The notes under the pieces: model-generated | What the model was told of the DNA's origin: nothing | The model's database searches: none | The model's input: the letters and a program-made list of their open reading frames with translations, nothing else | Shown: piece by piece, positions 29,696-39,037 of the stretch | Numbering within the stretch: position 1 is the stretch's first letter | Layout: each line of letters starts with the position of its first letter | Made by a program: the position numbers and the translations under genes | Assembly (NCBI RefSeq): GCF_004798685.1 | Contig: NZ_CP039291.1 | Location: 3,410,001-3,474,000, forward strand | Reading direction: 5' to 3' | Origin: Cellulomonas shaoxiangyii | GTDB lineage: Bacteria > Actinomycetota > Actinomycetes > Actinomycetales > Cellulomonadaceae | DNA: 64,000 bases

Positions 29696-30277
29696 AATCT
29701 TCCCAATCCGTCGCGGACGCGCATGACGTCCTCGGCTGTTCCCATGAGTTCGAACGCGTACAGGTAGGGCACGTGGCACTTGGCCGCCACGATGTCGCCC
29801 GCGATGCCGTACGCCGCTCCGAAGTTCGTGTTGCCTGCCGCGATGACGCCGCGGATCAGGGCACGGTTGCCCTCGTCGTTGAGGAACCTGACCACCTGCC
29901 GCGGCACCGCGCCCTCACCGTTGCCCCCGCCGTAGGTGGGGACGACCAGCACGTAGGGCTCGTCGACGTGCAGCGCGGGGTCGGTCGGCCGCAGCGGGAT
30001 CCGCCGGGCCGACATGCCCAGCTTCTCGACGAAGCGGTGCGTGTTGCCGGAGGCGGACGAGAAGTAGACGAGCGAGGCCATGGCGACACTCCCCTCCCTC
30101 TCGACCGGCCGGCGGACATGCCGGAGCGACCTTCCTCCGGCTGATGTGTTGCGGTCCGGCGGCCGTGCCGTCGGACCGGCGAGAGCCCGCCGGGCCGGCG
30201 CGGATCAGGTCCGGCGCCGACCCGGGGCGTCCGTGGGCCGCTGTGCGGACCGGCGAGCTGCCCGGGCGCGGCTGCGG

Positions 30278-30523
30278 TCAGGCGACCTGACCGGCCAGCT
30301 GCTCCGCGAGCGCGCTGATGCGGTCCGGGCGGTAGCCCGACCAGTGCTCGCCACCGGCGACCACGACGGGCGCCTGCAGGTGGCCGAGCGACATGACGTA
30401 GTCACGGGCGTCGGCGTCCTCCGAGATGTCGACGACCGTGTAGTCGTGCCCGAGCTTGTCGAGGGCGCGGTAGGTCGCCGTGCACTGCACGCACGCCGGC
30501 TTGCTGTAGACCGTGATCGTCAT
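30278..30523 (-). CDS. nrdH: glutaredoxin-like NrdH
   Basis: An 81-residue redoxin with the CVQC active site at the start of helix 1 (VYSKPACVQCTATYRALDK). It also has the WSGYRPDRI segment typical of NrdH. It passes electrons from thioredoxin reductase to NrdE. First gene of the operon, separated from nrdI by 196 bp in which I see no gene. The promoter lies at 30677-30705. Confidence 0.95.
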   Translation of the reverse strand: MTITVYSKPACVQCTATYRALDKLGHDYTVVDISEDADARDYVMSLGHLQAPVVVAGGEHWSGYRPDRISALAEQLAGQVA

Positions 30524-30676
30524 CGCGATGTCCTCGATGCTCGTGGCTGATGTCCTGTGACGGCCGCTCGCCCGCTGCGTCCTTCGACCTCGTCGACCCC
30601 CTCCGCGAGGCCCGTCGAGCGGGTCCGTGCCGGGGGTCCGCGGGCCTGGGAGGCGTGGGGCGAACCGTCGATCTAG

Positions 30677-30723
30677 ACACTACACCTGGGGTCTGACAGC
30701 GCCAACACCACTAAGTGTTGTGT
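30677..30723 (-). promoter_or_regulatory. nrdHIEF promoter covered by two NrdR boxes
   Basis: Read on the minus strand, ACACAACACTTAGTGG (complement of 30708-30723) and ACCCCAGGTGTAGTGT (complement of 30677-30692) match the NrdR box. Their centres are 31 bp apart, three helical turns. Within them TTGGCG (complement of 30700-30705) and TAGTGT (complement of 30677-30682) are spaced by 17 bp, a good -35/-10 pair. NrdR represses reductase genes when dATP/ATP is high. Confidence 0.75.
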
Positions 30724-30769
30724 TACAGCCGTGTCGTTTTTCACCCTGTGGTCACCGCCGTGCACCGCC

Positions 30770-30886
30770 TGTGGACGACCCCGCGAGCCCCTGACGTGCA
30801 CCTTCGTACACCCGCCCTCCGACACGCCGACGCGGCGCCCACAGGCGTCCACAGCCGACCGGGCGACACCCCCAGCGCCGTCCACA
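30770..30886. promoter_or_regulatory. cluster of DnaA-box-like sites upstream of nrdH
   Basis: Three sites match the high-GC DnaA box TTGTCCACA at 7-8 of 9 positions: TCGTCCACA (complement of 30770-30778), GCGTCCACA (30845-30853) and CCGTCCACA (30878-30886). A weaker one, TGACCACAG on the minus strand, lies near 30746. They sit 50-210 bp upstream of the nrd promoter. Confidence 0.4.
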
Positions 30887-30918
30887 ACCGATGTGGGCGG
30901 GATGTCCGGAACGAGCAC

Positions 30919-30973
30919 GAGGGGGACCCTGCCCGTGCGTCGACGGCGTCGTCGCGCACGGCGGGTCCCCCTC
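30919..30973 (-). terminator. hairpin after the small membrane protein gene
   Basis: GAGGGGGACCC and GGGTCCCCCTC form a perfect 11-bp stem, extended by further pairing inside. It lies 38 bp beyond the stop codon of the 31011-31238 gene. Confidence 0.6.
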
Positions 30974-31010
30974 GGGCGGAGGCGGCCCGCGGCGGTGCGG
31001 GCCGGGTGGG

Positions 31011-31238
31011 TCAGCCGATGGTCGCGAGCGCCCGGCCGAGGGCGGTGAGCACCACGAGGGTCAGCGTCGTCCACAGCAGGACGCTGCCCGCCAGGTAGCC
31101 CAGGAAGCGCAGGCGCTGCCCCGGGGCACCCTCGAAGTAGGGCGCCGGCGCCCAGCGGATCGTCTCGCCGAGGTGGCGGAGGCGCGTGCCCAGCGGGAGG
31201 GGGGTGGACGGTCGGCGGTGGAAGGTGAGGACGGACAC
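31011..31238 (-). CDS. small membrane protein (75 aa)
   Basis: A 75-residue protein with a basic cytosolic-looking N-terminus (VSVLTFHRRPSTPLPLG), a conserved-looking RWAPAPYFEG stretch and one C-terminal membrane span (LAGSVLLWTTLTLVVLTAL). GTG at 31238 follows AGGAG at eight bases. No family recognised. Confidence 0.6.
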   Translation of the reverse strand: MSVLTFHRRPSTPLPLGTRLRHLGETIRWAPAPYFEGAPGQRLRFLGYLAGSVLLWTTLTLVVLTALGRALATIG

Positions 31239-31455
31239 GACGGACGCTCCTGTAGGTGCGAGGGGAGGACGGGGCGCCGGGGTCACCGGCCCCTCGATTG
31301 TCTCATCATCTGGACAGGCGCCTGGGTCCAAGGTCCCGTCGCGGCGCACCTCACCCGAACGCGCGCCGCCGTCCCCCGTGCGCCTCACGCGACGTCAGGT
31401 CCTAGCGTCGGACACGTCGGCGGGCGCACCGCCGCGGGACGCGAGGGAGCGGACG

Positions 31456-31836
31456 ATGACGCGGTTGACCCCCTACCTGACGGTGCACGACGCGGCGGGC
31501 GCGATCGACTGGTACGCCGCCGCGTTCGGCGCCCGCGAGGTGGGCGAGCGGTACGTCGAGGACGGGGTGGTCGGCTTCGCCGAGCTCCGGATCGGCGACG
31601 ACGCCCTGTACCTGTCGGACGAGGCGCACGAGTACGGCGCCTACGCGCCCCGGACGCTGGGCCACTCCACCGCGGCCCTCGCGCTCACCGTCGACGACGT
31701 CGACCGCACCTACGCGACGGCGCTGCAGGCGGGTGCGACCGCCGACCGCCCGCCCACCGACCAGGGCGACGAGCGCCGCGGCTGGCTCGTGGACCCGTTC
31801 GGGCACCGCTGGGCGCTCGCGTCCCCGGTCCGCTGA
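31456..31836 (+). CDS. VOC (glyoxalase/PhnB-like) family protein
   Basis: A 126-residue vicinal-oxygen-chelate fold protein with paired beta-alpha-beta-beta-beta halves: LTPYLTVHDAAGAIDWYAAAFGA at the start and DPFGHRWALASPV at the end. It resembles PhnB-type glyoxalase-like proteins with no assigned substrate. The ATG at 31456 follows GAGGGAG. It stands alone, convergent with the FtsH-like gene. Confidence 0.85.
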   Translation: MTRLTPYLTVHDAAGAIDWYAAAFGAREVGERYVEDGVVGFAELRIGDDALYLSDEAHEYGAYAPRTLGHSTAALALTVDDVDRTYATALQAGATADRPPTDQGDERRGWLVDPFGHRWALASPVR

Positions 31837-31930
31837 ACGGGCTGCCGACGGCACCACGGGAGGCGAGCCGTGGTCGTTCTGGTCCCCGCTCCCCCGGGCG
31901 CGCTGACGGCCCGGGCCTGCCCGCGCGGCG

Positions 31931-33796
31931 TCAAGCGATGCGCAGGTGCTCCGCCGGCGGCACGGGGCGGATGCCGTCGGGGCGGTCCGCGACCGCCTTC
32001 TCCAGCACGCCGGTGATCTCCTCGCCGATCAGCTCGTGCCGGTCGAGCAGCGCGTCGCGCAGCGCCTCGACGAGGTCGCGGTTGCTCGCGAGCAGGCGGC
32101 GGACCGTGGCGCGGGCACTGTCGAGGACGTCCTCGAGCTGCGTGCGGGCCAGCGGGTCCCCGATCACCGACGCCACCAGGTCCTTGTCCATCGCGGCGAA
32201 CGACACGAGCGACCCGGTCATGCCGGCCGCGCCGACCATCTGCGCCGCCGTGCGGGTCGCCGCCGCCAGGTCGGACGCCGGCCCCGTCGTCGTCTGCCCG
32301 AAGAACAGCTCCTCCGCGACCATGCCGCCCATCGCGATCTGCACGAGCGCCCGCAGGTCGTACGTCGTGCGCGTGTAGACCTCCTCGCAGTCGCCGTGCG
32401 CGAGCAGGCCGAGGGCGTTGCCGCGCTTGACGATCGTGAGGACCTCGAGCGTGCGGTTGGGCGCGACCAGCCAGGCGGTGACGGCGTGCCCGGCCTCGTG
32501 CGTCGCGATGAGCGTGCGCTCCTGCGTCGTGTAGTTCACCGGGTGCCCGAGGCCGACGAGCTCGGTGATGCGGGCCTGCTCGACGTCGACGTACCGCATC
32601 GCGGAGTCGCCGCGGCGCAGCGCGTTGACGAGCGCCTCGTCCAGCAGGTGCTCCACCATGACAGGCGTCCAGCCGTTCGTCGCGGCGGCGACCCGGTCGC
32701 GCAGGGCCGGCTCGTCGAGCTCCGGGTGGTGCGCGCGGCGGGCGAGGAAGTGGTCGACGAGCGCGCGGCGCCCGTGGGCGTCCGGGGGGTTGAACGTGAG
32801 GCGGCGGTCGAACCGGCCGGGGCGCAGCAGCGCCGGGTCCAGGTGGTCCGCACGGTTGGTCGCCGCGATGAGCAGGATCGGCGCGCGCACGGGCTTGCGC
32901 TGCTTGAGCTGGCGGTGCGCCGGCAGCAGCAGGTTCACCGCCGCGAGGATCCGGTTGGTGACGCGGTCGAGCCCGACCGGCTCGTCGAACGACTGCATCT
33001 GCACGAGCAGCTCGTTGACGACGCCACCCGTGCCCTCCGACGTGATCGCGTCGCGCACCACGCCCGTGCCGTGCCCCGTCAGCAGCGCCTGCGTCGACGG
33101 CACCGTGACGAACGCGGCGCGCCCCGACATGCCGAGCAGCCCGCCGCGGCGCAGCGCGATCGCGTCGATCTCCTCGATGAAGCCGATCGCGCCGCCCTCC
33201 TTGCGGGCCGCGGTGCGCAGCGCCTTGAAGTAGGTGCGGATCTTGCGCGCCGTCGCGCCGTAGTACATCGACTGGAAGCTCGTCGCCGAGACGAACAGGA
33301 ACGGCACGCCCGCCTCGGCCGCCATCGCCTTGGCCGTCAGCGTCTTGCCCGTCCCGGGAGGGCCCTCGAAGAGGATGCCGCGGCGCGGGGTCCCACCCAT
33401 CTGGTCCGCGAAGCGCCGGTGCGTCTGGAAGAGGTCGATGGAGCGGCGCACGTCGTCGACGATCGGGTCGATGCCGACGACGTCGTCGAGCGTGACGTCG
33501 ACCTGCTCGGGCCGGTACGTCACGTGCGGCGAGCGCCCCGCGCCGACCTGCGTGCCGACGAGCAGCACGATGAGCGCGACGAAGAAGAGGGCCGGGACCA
33601 CGACGAGCGGGTCGACCTCCGGGACCACCAGCAGCGGGCGCCCGGTGACAGCCGCCCAGATCGCGTACGCCTCGAGCGCCAGCACGACGACGCAGAGCCG
33701 GATCACGCGGCGGCGGCGCACGCGCTCCCGGTCGGCGGCGATGTCGTGGGGTGCGAGCGGGGCGGGCGCGGCGGGGACGGCAGGTGCGTCGGACAC
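31931..33796 (-). CDS. FtsH-like membrane AAA+ metalloprotease (divergent paralogue)
   Basis: About 621 residues. Two closely spaced membrane segments (around residues 29-50 and 60-85) have almost no extracytoplasmic loop, so the usual FtsH_ext domain is missing. The AAA+ module has GPPGTGKT (Walker A), FIEEIDAI (Walker B, with Glu for the usual Asp) and the arginine-finger region NRADHLDPALLRPGRFDR. The zinc protease motif HEAGH is at residues 433-437. It probably degrades membrane or misfolded proteins. The start is taken at GTG 33796; an ATG further upstream is possible. It lies next to the dnaK operon, on the same strand. Confidence 0.85.
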   Translation of the reverse strand: MSDAPAVPAAPAPLAPHDIAADRERVRRRRVIRLCVVVLALEAYAIWAAVTGRPLLVVPEVDPLVVVPALFFVALIVLLVGTQVGAGRSPHVTYRPEQVDVTLDDVVGIDPIVDDVRRSIDLFQTHRRFADQMGGTPRRGILFEGPPGTGKTLTAKAMAAEAGVPFLFVSATSFQSMYYGATARKIRTYFKALRTAARKEGGAIGFIEEIDAIALRRGGLLGMSGRAAFVTVPSTQALLTGHGTGVVRDAITSEGTGGVVNELLVQMQSFDEPVGLDRVTNRILAAVNLLLPAHRQLKQRKPVRAPILLIAATNRADHLDPALLRPGRFDRRLTFNPPDAHGRRALVDHFLARRAHHPELDEPALRDRVAAATNGWTPVMVEHLLDEALVNALRRGDSAMRYVDVEQARITELVGLGHPVNYTTQERTLIATHEAGHAVTAWLVAPNRTLEVLTIVKRGNALGLLAHGDCEEVYTRTTYDLRALVQIAMGGMVAEELFFGQTTTGPASDLAAATRTAAQMVGAAGMTGSLVSFAAMDKDLVASVIGDPLARTQLEDVLDSARATVRRLLASNRDLVEALRDALLDRHELIGEEITGVLEKAVADRPDGIRPVPPAEHLRIA

Positions 33797-33964
33797 GGGG
33801 CGGGCCCTTCGTCGGCAGGGCGCGGTCGCACGGGGCGTGCCCGCCACGACGACCGCGAGCCGCGGCGGTGCCGTCATCGTCGTCCGGTATGTCCGAATGC
33901 GACACCGCACGGCCGCCGGATCACCCGAACGGCCCACGTGCCGCGCGGCCCAGGCGTCGCGCGG

Positions 33965-34399
33965 TCAGCCGTCGCGGTGCCGGGCCGACGGGCCGGCGGT
34001 GAGCTGGCGCGGCACCCAGCGGGGGCGGCGCGGCGGCGTCGTCTCCGCCAGCGGGTGCAGGCGATCGGCCACGACGTTGCCCGTCGGGTCCGCGCGGAAC
34101 ACGCGACGGCCCGGGTCGACCAGGGTGCGCAGGAAGTCGACCTGGCGGCGGAGCTGGCGCGCCTCCGCCTCGAGCTCGAGGATCCGCTTGATGCCGGCGA
34201 GGTTGACGCCCTCGTCCTGCGAGAGGCGCTGCACCTCGCGGAGCATCTGGATGTCCCGGTGGGAGTACCGGCGGACGCCGCCGCGGGTGCGTCCGGGCTG
34301 GACGAGGCCGAGCCGGTCGTACTGGCGCAGCGTCTGCGGGTGCATGCCCGCGAGCTGCGCCGCGACGGAGATGACGTAGATCTTCGCGTCCTCGTCCAC
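33965..34399 (-). CDS. hspR: heat-shock repressor HspR
   Basis: A 144-residue MerR-family regulator. The helix-turn-helix and wing (ISVAAQLAGMHPQTLRQYDR, then GLVQPGRTRGGVRRYSHRDI) are typical, followed by a coiled-coil dimerisation helix. In Streptomyces HspR binds HAIR sequences with DnaK as co-repressor. It is the last gene of dnaK-grpE-dnaJ-hspR, and HAIR sites precede dnaK, so autoregulation is expected. GGAGG precedes the ATG. Confidence 0.95.
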   Translation of the reverse strand: MDEDAKIYVISVAAQLAGMHPQTLRQYDRLGLVQPGRTRGGVRRYSHRDIQMLREVQRLSQDEGVNLAGIKRILELEAEARQLRRQVDFLRTLVDPGRRVFRADPTGNVVADRLHPLAETTPPRRPRWVPRQLTAGPSARHRDG

Positions 34400-34443
34400 G
34401 GCTGCGGTCCTCCTCTCCTCGATCGGTCCCGGGCCGGCGCCCC

Positions 34444-35451
34444 TCAGCGCCTCGCCTCCGCCATGAGGTCGGCGCGCACGTCCTCACCGGACGTCGCGAT
34501 GCCGAACGCCTGCACGGCCTCGCGGGCGGCGGCGGTCAGCTTCTGCGGCACGACGACCTGCACGGTGACGAGCAGGTCGCCCGTGCCGCGGCTCGTCGTG
34601 ATGCCCTTGCCCTTGACGCGCAGCGTGCGCCCCGACGGCGTGCCGGCGGGGATCTTCACGCGCACCGTCGAGCCGTCGAGCGTCGGCACCTCGATCGTGG
34701 CGCCGAGAGCGGCCTCGTCGAACGCGACGGGCACGGTCATCCGCAGGTTGTCGCCCTCGAGCGAGAACACGGGGTGCGGCTCGACGTGCACGGTGATGAC
34801 GAGGTCGCCGTCGGGAGCGCCCGGGTCACCGGGGCGGCCCTTGCCGCGCAGGCGGATCTTCTGCCCGTCGCGCACGCCGGCCGGGATGCGCGCGTTGACG
34901 GTGCGCCCCTCGACGCCCAGCGAGACCGTGGCCCCCTCGGCGGCGGTGCGGAACGGCAGCGTCGTGGTCGCGGTCAGCTCGACGCCGGGCTGCGGCCCGC
35001 GGGCACCGAAGCCGCCGCCGCCACCGAAGAGCCCGCCGAGGATGTCCTCGAACCCGGCCCCACCGGCCCCGCCCGCGCCGCCGGTGGAGTACCGGACGCG
35101 CCCGGCCGGGCCGTTCGCGCCGGCGCCGAACATGTTGCCGAACAGGTCGTCGAACCCGGCGGCGCCGGGCCCGCCGGCACCACGGCCGCCGGCGCCCGCC
35201 GTGAAGCGGGCACCGCCGGCCATGGCGCGCAGCTGGTCGTACTGCTGGCGCTGCTCGGCGTCCGAGAGCACCGCGTACGCCTCACCGATGTCCTTGAAGC
35301 GGGCCTCCGCCGCGGCGTCCCCGGGGTTCTGGTCCGGGTGGAGCTGGCGTGCCAGCTTGCGGTACGCCTTCTTGATCGCGGCGGCGTCGGCGTCCTTGGG
35401 GACGCCGAGCACGGCGTAGAAGTCCTTCTCGAGCCAGTCCTGGCCGGTCAC
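34444..35451 (-). CDS. dnaJ: DnaJ-family co-chaperone without zinc fingers (CbpA-like)
   Basis: A 335-residue J protein. The J domain ([20 protein letters not shown] with HPD at QLHPDQN) is followed by a Gly/Phe-rich linker with several [15 protein letters not shown] repeats. Two beta-barrel substrate-binding domains complete it. The four CxxCxGxG zinc repeats of classical DnaJ are absent, so the architecture is CbpA/class II. It sits where classical dnaJ normally lies in this operon. GTG at 35451 has GGAGG upstream. Confidence 0.92.
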   Translation of the reverse strand: MTGQDWLEKDFYAVLGVPKDADAAAIKKAYRKLARQLHPDQNPGDAAAEARFKDIGEAYAVLSDAEQRQQYDQLRAMAGGARFTAGAGGRGAGGPGAAGFDDLFGNMFGAGANGPAGRVRYSTGGAGGAGGAGFEDILGGLFGGGGGFGARGPQPGVELTATTTLPFRTAAEGATVSLGVEGRTVNARIPAGVRDGQKIRLRGKGRPGDPGAPDGDLVITVHVEPHPVFSLEGDNLRMTVPVAFDEAALGATIEVPTLDGSTVRVKIPAGTPSGRTLRVKGKGITTSRGTGDLLVTVQVVVPQKLTAAAREAVQAFGIATSGEDVRADLMAEARR

Positions 35452-35494
35452 GGCGCCTCCCTCCCGCGTCGTCGGGTCACGGTGGTGATGATGG

Positions 35495-36168
35495 TCAGCC
35501 CTCCGGGTCCACGACCGCGACACGCGCGGCGCGGAGCACGCGCTCGGCCGTGCGGTAGCCCGGCTGGAGCACCTGCTGCACGGTCGGCTCGGTGACGTCC
35601 GCCGAGTGCCCGTGCATGAGCGCCTCGTGGACGGCCGGGTCGAACGGCTCGCCCTCGGTGCCGTAGCGCTCCACGCCGAACCGGTGCAGCGTCGCCTCGA
35701 GCTTGTCCGCGATCGACGCGAAGGGACCGGACAGGTCCCCGTGCCGGCGGGCCAGCTCGATGTCGTCGAGCACCGGGATCAGCGCCTCGGCCACGGACGC
35801 GACACCACGCTCGTGCGCGGCGCCGGCCTCGACCTTCGACCGCTTCACGTACGCGGCGTACTGCTGCTCGAGGTTGTAGTGCGCCGCCTGGGCGCGCTGC
35901 AGCTCCTCGAGCCGCTCGGCCGCGAGCGTCTGCGCCTCGACGAGCCCCTCCATGAGGACCACCTCCTCGGCGCCCTCCACCGCCTGCTCGGCCTGGCTCA
36001 CGGCGTCGGCTGCTGCCGCGTCGGCAGCCGCCTCGTCGGGCGTCGGCTCGCGCAGGAGGTGCGTCTCGGGGTCGATCCGGCGCTTGTCGGTCACGCGCGG
36101 GGTCCCCTCCTCGGGGGCGGACCCGCCCTGCGCCTGGTCCGTCCCCTCGGGGCGCTGCTGGTCGTCCG

Positions 36169-36172
<4 letters not shown>
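35495..36172 (-). CDS. grpE: nucleotide exchange factor GrpE
   Basis: A 225-residue GrpE. A disordered acidic N-terminus precedes the long dimerising helix ([20 protein letters not shown]), and the C-terminal beta domain ends [20 protein letters not shown], the family signature. It releases ADP from DnaK. Its ATG overlaps the dnaK stop by four bases, so the two are translationally coupled. Confidence 0.95.
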
Positions 36173-38040
<1,868 letters not shown>

Positions 38041-38085
38041 GTGATGCCTTCCTTCCGGGGCTCACGCCCCTGACTGCTGTTACGT

Positions 38086-38106
38086 CTTGAGCCTGCTGCA
38101 CTCAAG
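38086..38106. promoter_or_regulatory. HAIR operator 1 (HspR site)
   Basis: CTTGAGC-N7-ACTCAAG, matching the HspR consensus CTTGAGT-N7-ACTCAAG at 13 of 14 positions. It lies in the dnaK leader. Confidence 0.9.
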
Positions 38107-38149
38107 TCTGCCGCCTCGGGGCGATGGGCGCCAACTCGGGGAGGCGAAA

Positions 38150-38170
38150 CTTGAGTCTGATGGGCTCAAC
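38150..38170. promoter_or_regulatory. HAIR operator 2 (HspR site)
   Basis: CTTGAGT-N7-GCTCAAC, matching 12 of 14 consensus positions. The two HAIR sites are 64 bp apart. The transposon end R1 begins 56 bp further upstream, so the operators survive intact. Confidence 0.85.
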
Positions 38171-38225
38171 TACGCGGGGGTGACGGTTGTTCCCATGCAG
38201 TGCGGGGGGTGGCGGGCGCTGTGGG

Positions 38226-38300
38226 TGTGGGTTCGCATTGGGCTTGTCCGATTCGCGTTAGCGTGTCCGGTGCGTGTCCGGCGTCGCGTTAGCGTGTCCG
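38226..38300 (+). repeat. transposon end R1
   Basis: TGTGGGTTCGCATTGGGC opens the end. Inside are related transposase-site-like repeats ending in GTGTCCG: TTGGGCTTGTCCG, GCGTTAGCGTGTCCG (twice) and a shorter GCGTGTCCG. R2 at 47208 is a near copy. Confidence 0.7.
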
Positions 38301-38329
38301 CGCGCCATCCTGTGCATGTGGGCACGGCG

Positions 38330-39037
38330 GTGACCCGAGCGATGTACCTGACGGCGGACGGCCTCGAGCGCGAGGCACCGCTCGCGGGCATCGACGCCCT
38401 CGAGGCGGTGCAGGGCGCCCCAGTGCGCATCCCGCCCTCGTACGCCGGGCAGTCGAACTACCCGGGCCTGTTCTGGTCGTCGACGATGCGGGCGCACGTC
38501 GTCTACGAGAGCAGGCTCGAGCTCTCGTGGCTGTGGCTGGCTGACTTCGACCCGGATGTGGTCGGGATCGCGGCGCAGCCCCTCTACGTCGTCGGTGACG
38601 ACGCCGGGCGGACCAGAACGCGGTACCCGGACTTCCTGTGCGTCATGGCCGATGGGCGCGTCGTTGTGGTCGACGTGAAGCCCGAGGAGATGCTGAAGAA
38701 GCCCGCCGTGCGTGAGTCGTTGGACTGGACCGCTCGCGTCATGCAGGAGCGGGGGTGGGAGTACCTCGTCTGGATGGGCGCTCCAAGGACGACCCTGCGG
38801 AACGTGCGCCTGCTGGCTGCCGCACGACGGTCAGCTCTCGTCGGCCCGTCGCTCATCGAGGCCGCCGTCGAGGCCTGCCCACCGGGCGGGGCCGCGCTCG
38901 GTCACCTCGAGCAAGAACTGCGCCGTTCCCTGCCGGGCGCCGCGAGGTCGGCGATCTTCGCGGCTCTCTGGTGGCACCGACTGGGCTGCGATCTCTCGAC
39001 ACCGCTCGACTCCAGGACGTGGGTGACACACGCATGA
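38330..39037 (+). CDS. tnsA: TnsA-like transposon endonuclease
   Basis: About 235 residues with a PD-(D/E)xK nuclease core: Glu60 in YESRLEL, Asp101 in RYPDFLC and Lys117 in VVVDVKPEE. In Tn7, TnsA cuts the 5' strands at the transposon ends while TnsB cuts the 3' strands, giving cut-and-paste movement. The start codon is uncertain (GTG at 38312, 38318 or 38330, or ATG 38342). I chose 38330 because the relic at 54137 has the same VxRAxYxTAxG opening. Its stop overlaps tnsB's ATG. Confidence 0.85.
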   Translation: MTRAMYLTADGLEREAPLAGIDALEAVQGAPVRIPPSYAGQSNYPGLFWSSTMRAHVVYESRLELSWLWLADFDPDVVGIAAQPLYVVGDDAGRTRTRYPDFLCVMADGRVVVVDVKPEEMLKKPAVRESLDWTARVMQERGWEYLVWMGAPRTTLRNVRLLAAARRSALVGPSLIEAAVEACPPGGAALGHLEQELRRSLPGAARSAIFAALWWHRLGCDLSTPLDSRTWVTHA

